Source: Streptococcus cristatus ATCC 51100 (GTDB taxonomy: Bacteria > Bacillota > Bacilli > Lactobacillales > Streptococcaceae). From it: a stretch of DNA of 64,000 nucleotides. Of this stretch, positions 63,398 through 64,000 are shown piece by piece. The notes beneath the pieces are model-generated. The model made no database searches and was not told the origin of the DNA. It worked only from the letters and a program-made list of their open reading frames with translations. The stretch is from positions 186,001 to 250,000 of the forward strand of contig NZ_AFUE01000006.1 in assembly GCF_000222765.1 (NCBI RefSeq), read 5' to 3'. Position numbers and translations under genes: made by a program. Numbering within the stretch: the first letter of the stretch is position 1; each line of letters begins with the position of its first letter.

Positions 63398-64000
<603 letters not shown>

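Overview
The window is chromosomal DNA of a viridans-group Streptococcus, most likely the sanguinis/mitis side of the genus. The evidence is gene content and order: HAD-gyrB-ezrA, prfB-ftsE-ftsX, ung-mutT-pyrC, two MurM/MurN-type FemAB genes, a sortase-anchored ecto-5'-nucleotidase, an Rgg regulator, and enolase carrying the internal plasminogen-binding nonapeptide at residues 248-256. This assignment rests on recognition alone; no database search was run. Most genes lie on the minus strand.

Layout. 1-6.1 kb: truncated 6-phosphogluconolactonase, a 61-aa helical protein, a membrane protein, enolase, a YueI/NTF2-like pair, then serB and glycerate kinase (a 2-PG/3-PG neighbourhood). 6.2-16 kb: ezrA, gyrB, a HAD protein, a DJ-1 protein, rodA, a YeiH-type exporter and DinG. 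16-25 kb: an MBL hydrolase, ftsX/ftsE, prfB with its programmed +1 frameshift, a phosphoesterase, and a P-type cation ATPase behind a yybP-ykoY (Mn2+) riboswitch. 25-34.5 kb: an HD-domain phosphohydrolase, a Cof phosphatase, two cell-wall bridge enzymes, a large GH25/Bsp-repeat/CHAP lysin, and tpiA. 34.5-43 kb: a cluster of three DnaA boxes, HAD and thioesterase genes, an MFS transporter with an Rgg regulator, a pair of paralogous membrane proteins, an ABC-F ATPase and a membrane-anchored matrixin-like protease. 43-54.5 kb: rpsA, tRNA-Gln and tRNA-Tyr, ilvE, parC and parE with an accessory cassette between them (CPBP protease, ANT(6)-like nucleotidyltransferase, frameshifted AbiH), and plsY. 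54.5-64 kb: 5'-nucleotidase, pyrC-mutT-ung, a recombination scar, a membrane glycosyltransferase-like protein, and pyrE, pyrF, pyrD with a PyrR attenuator.

Main points from the hunt. (1) At least seven genes share the arrangement TGn-TAtaAT, six or seven bases, ATG, with no Shine-Dalgarno, so they should be made as leaderless mRNAs; dinG is a near case. (2) AbiH between parE and parC is interrupted only at a run of seven T residues lying exactly in register as a U-UUU-UUU slippery heptamer, so it may be conditionally expressed rather than dead. (3) A repeat of about 175 bp occurs three times, builds terminator-like hairpins at both ends, and supplies the stop codons of flanking genes. (4) Three DnaA boxes sit just upstream of the tpiA promoter. 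(5) The first 32 bp of the ung translation-initiation region is duplicated and fused to a foreign gene tail.
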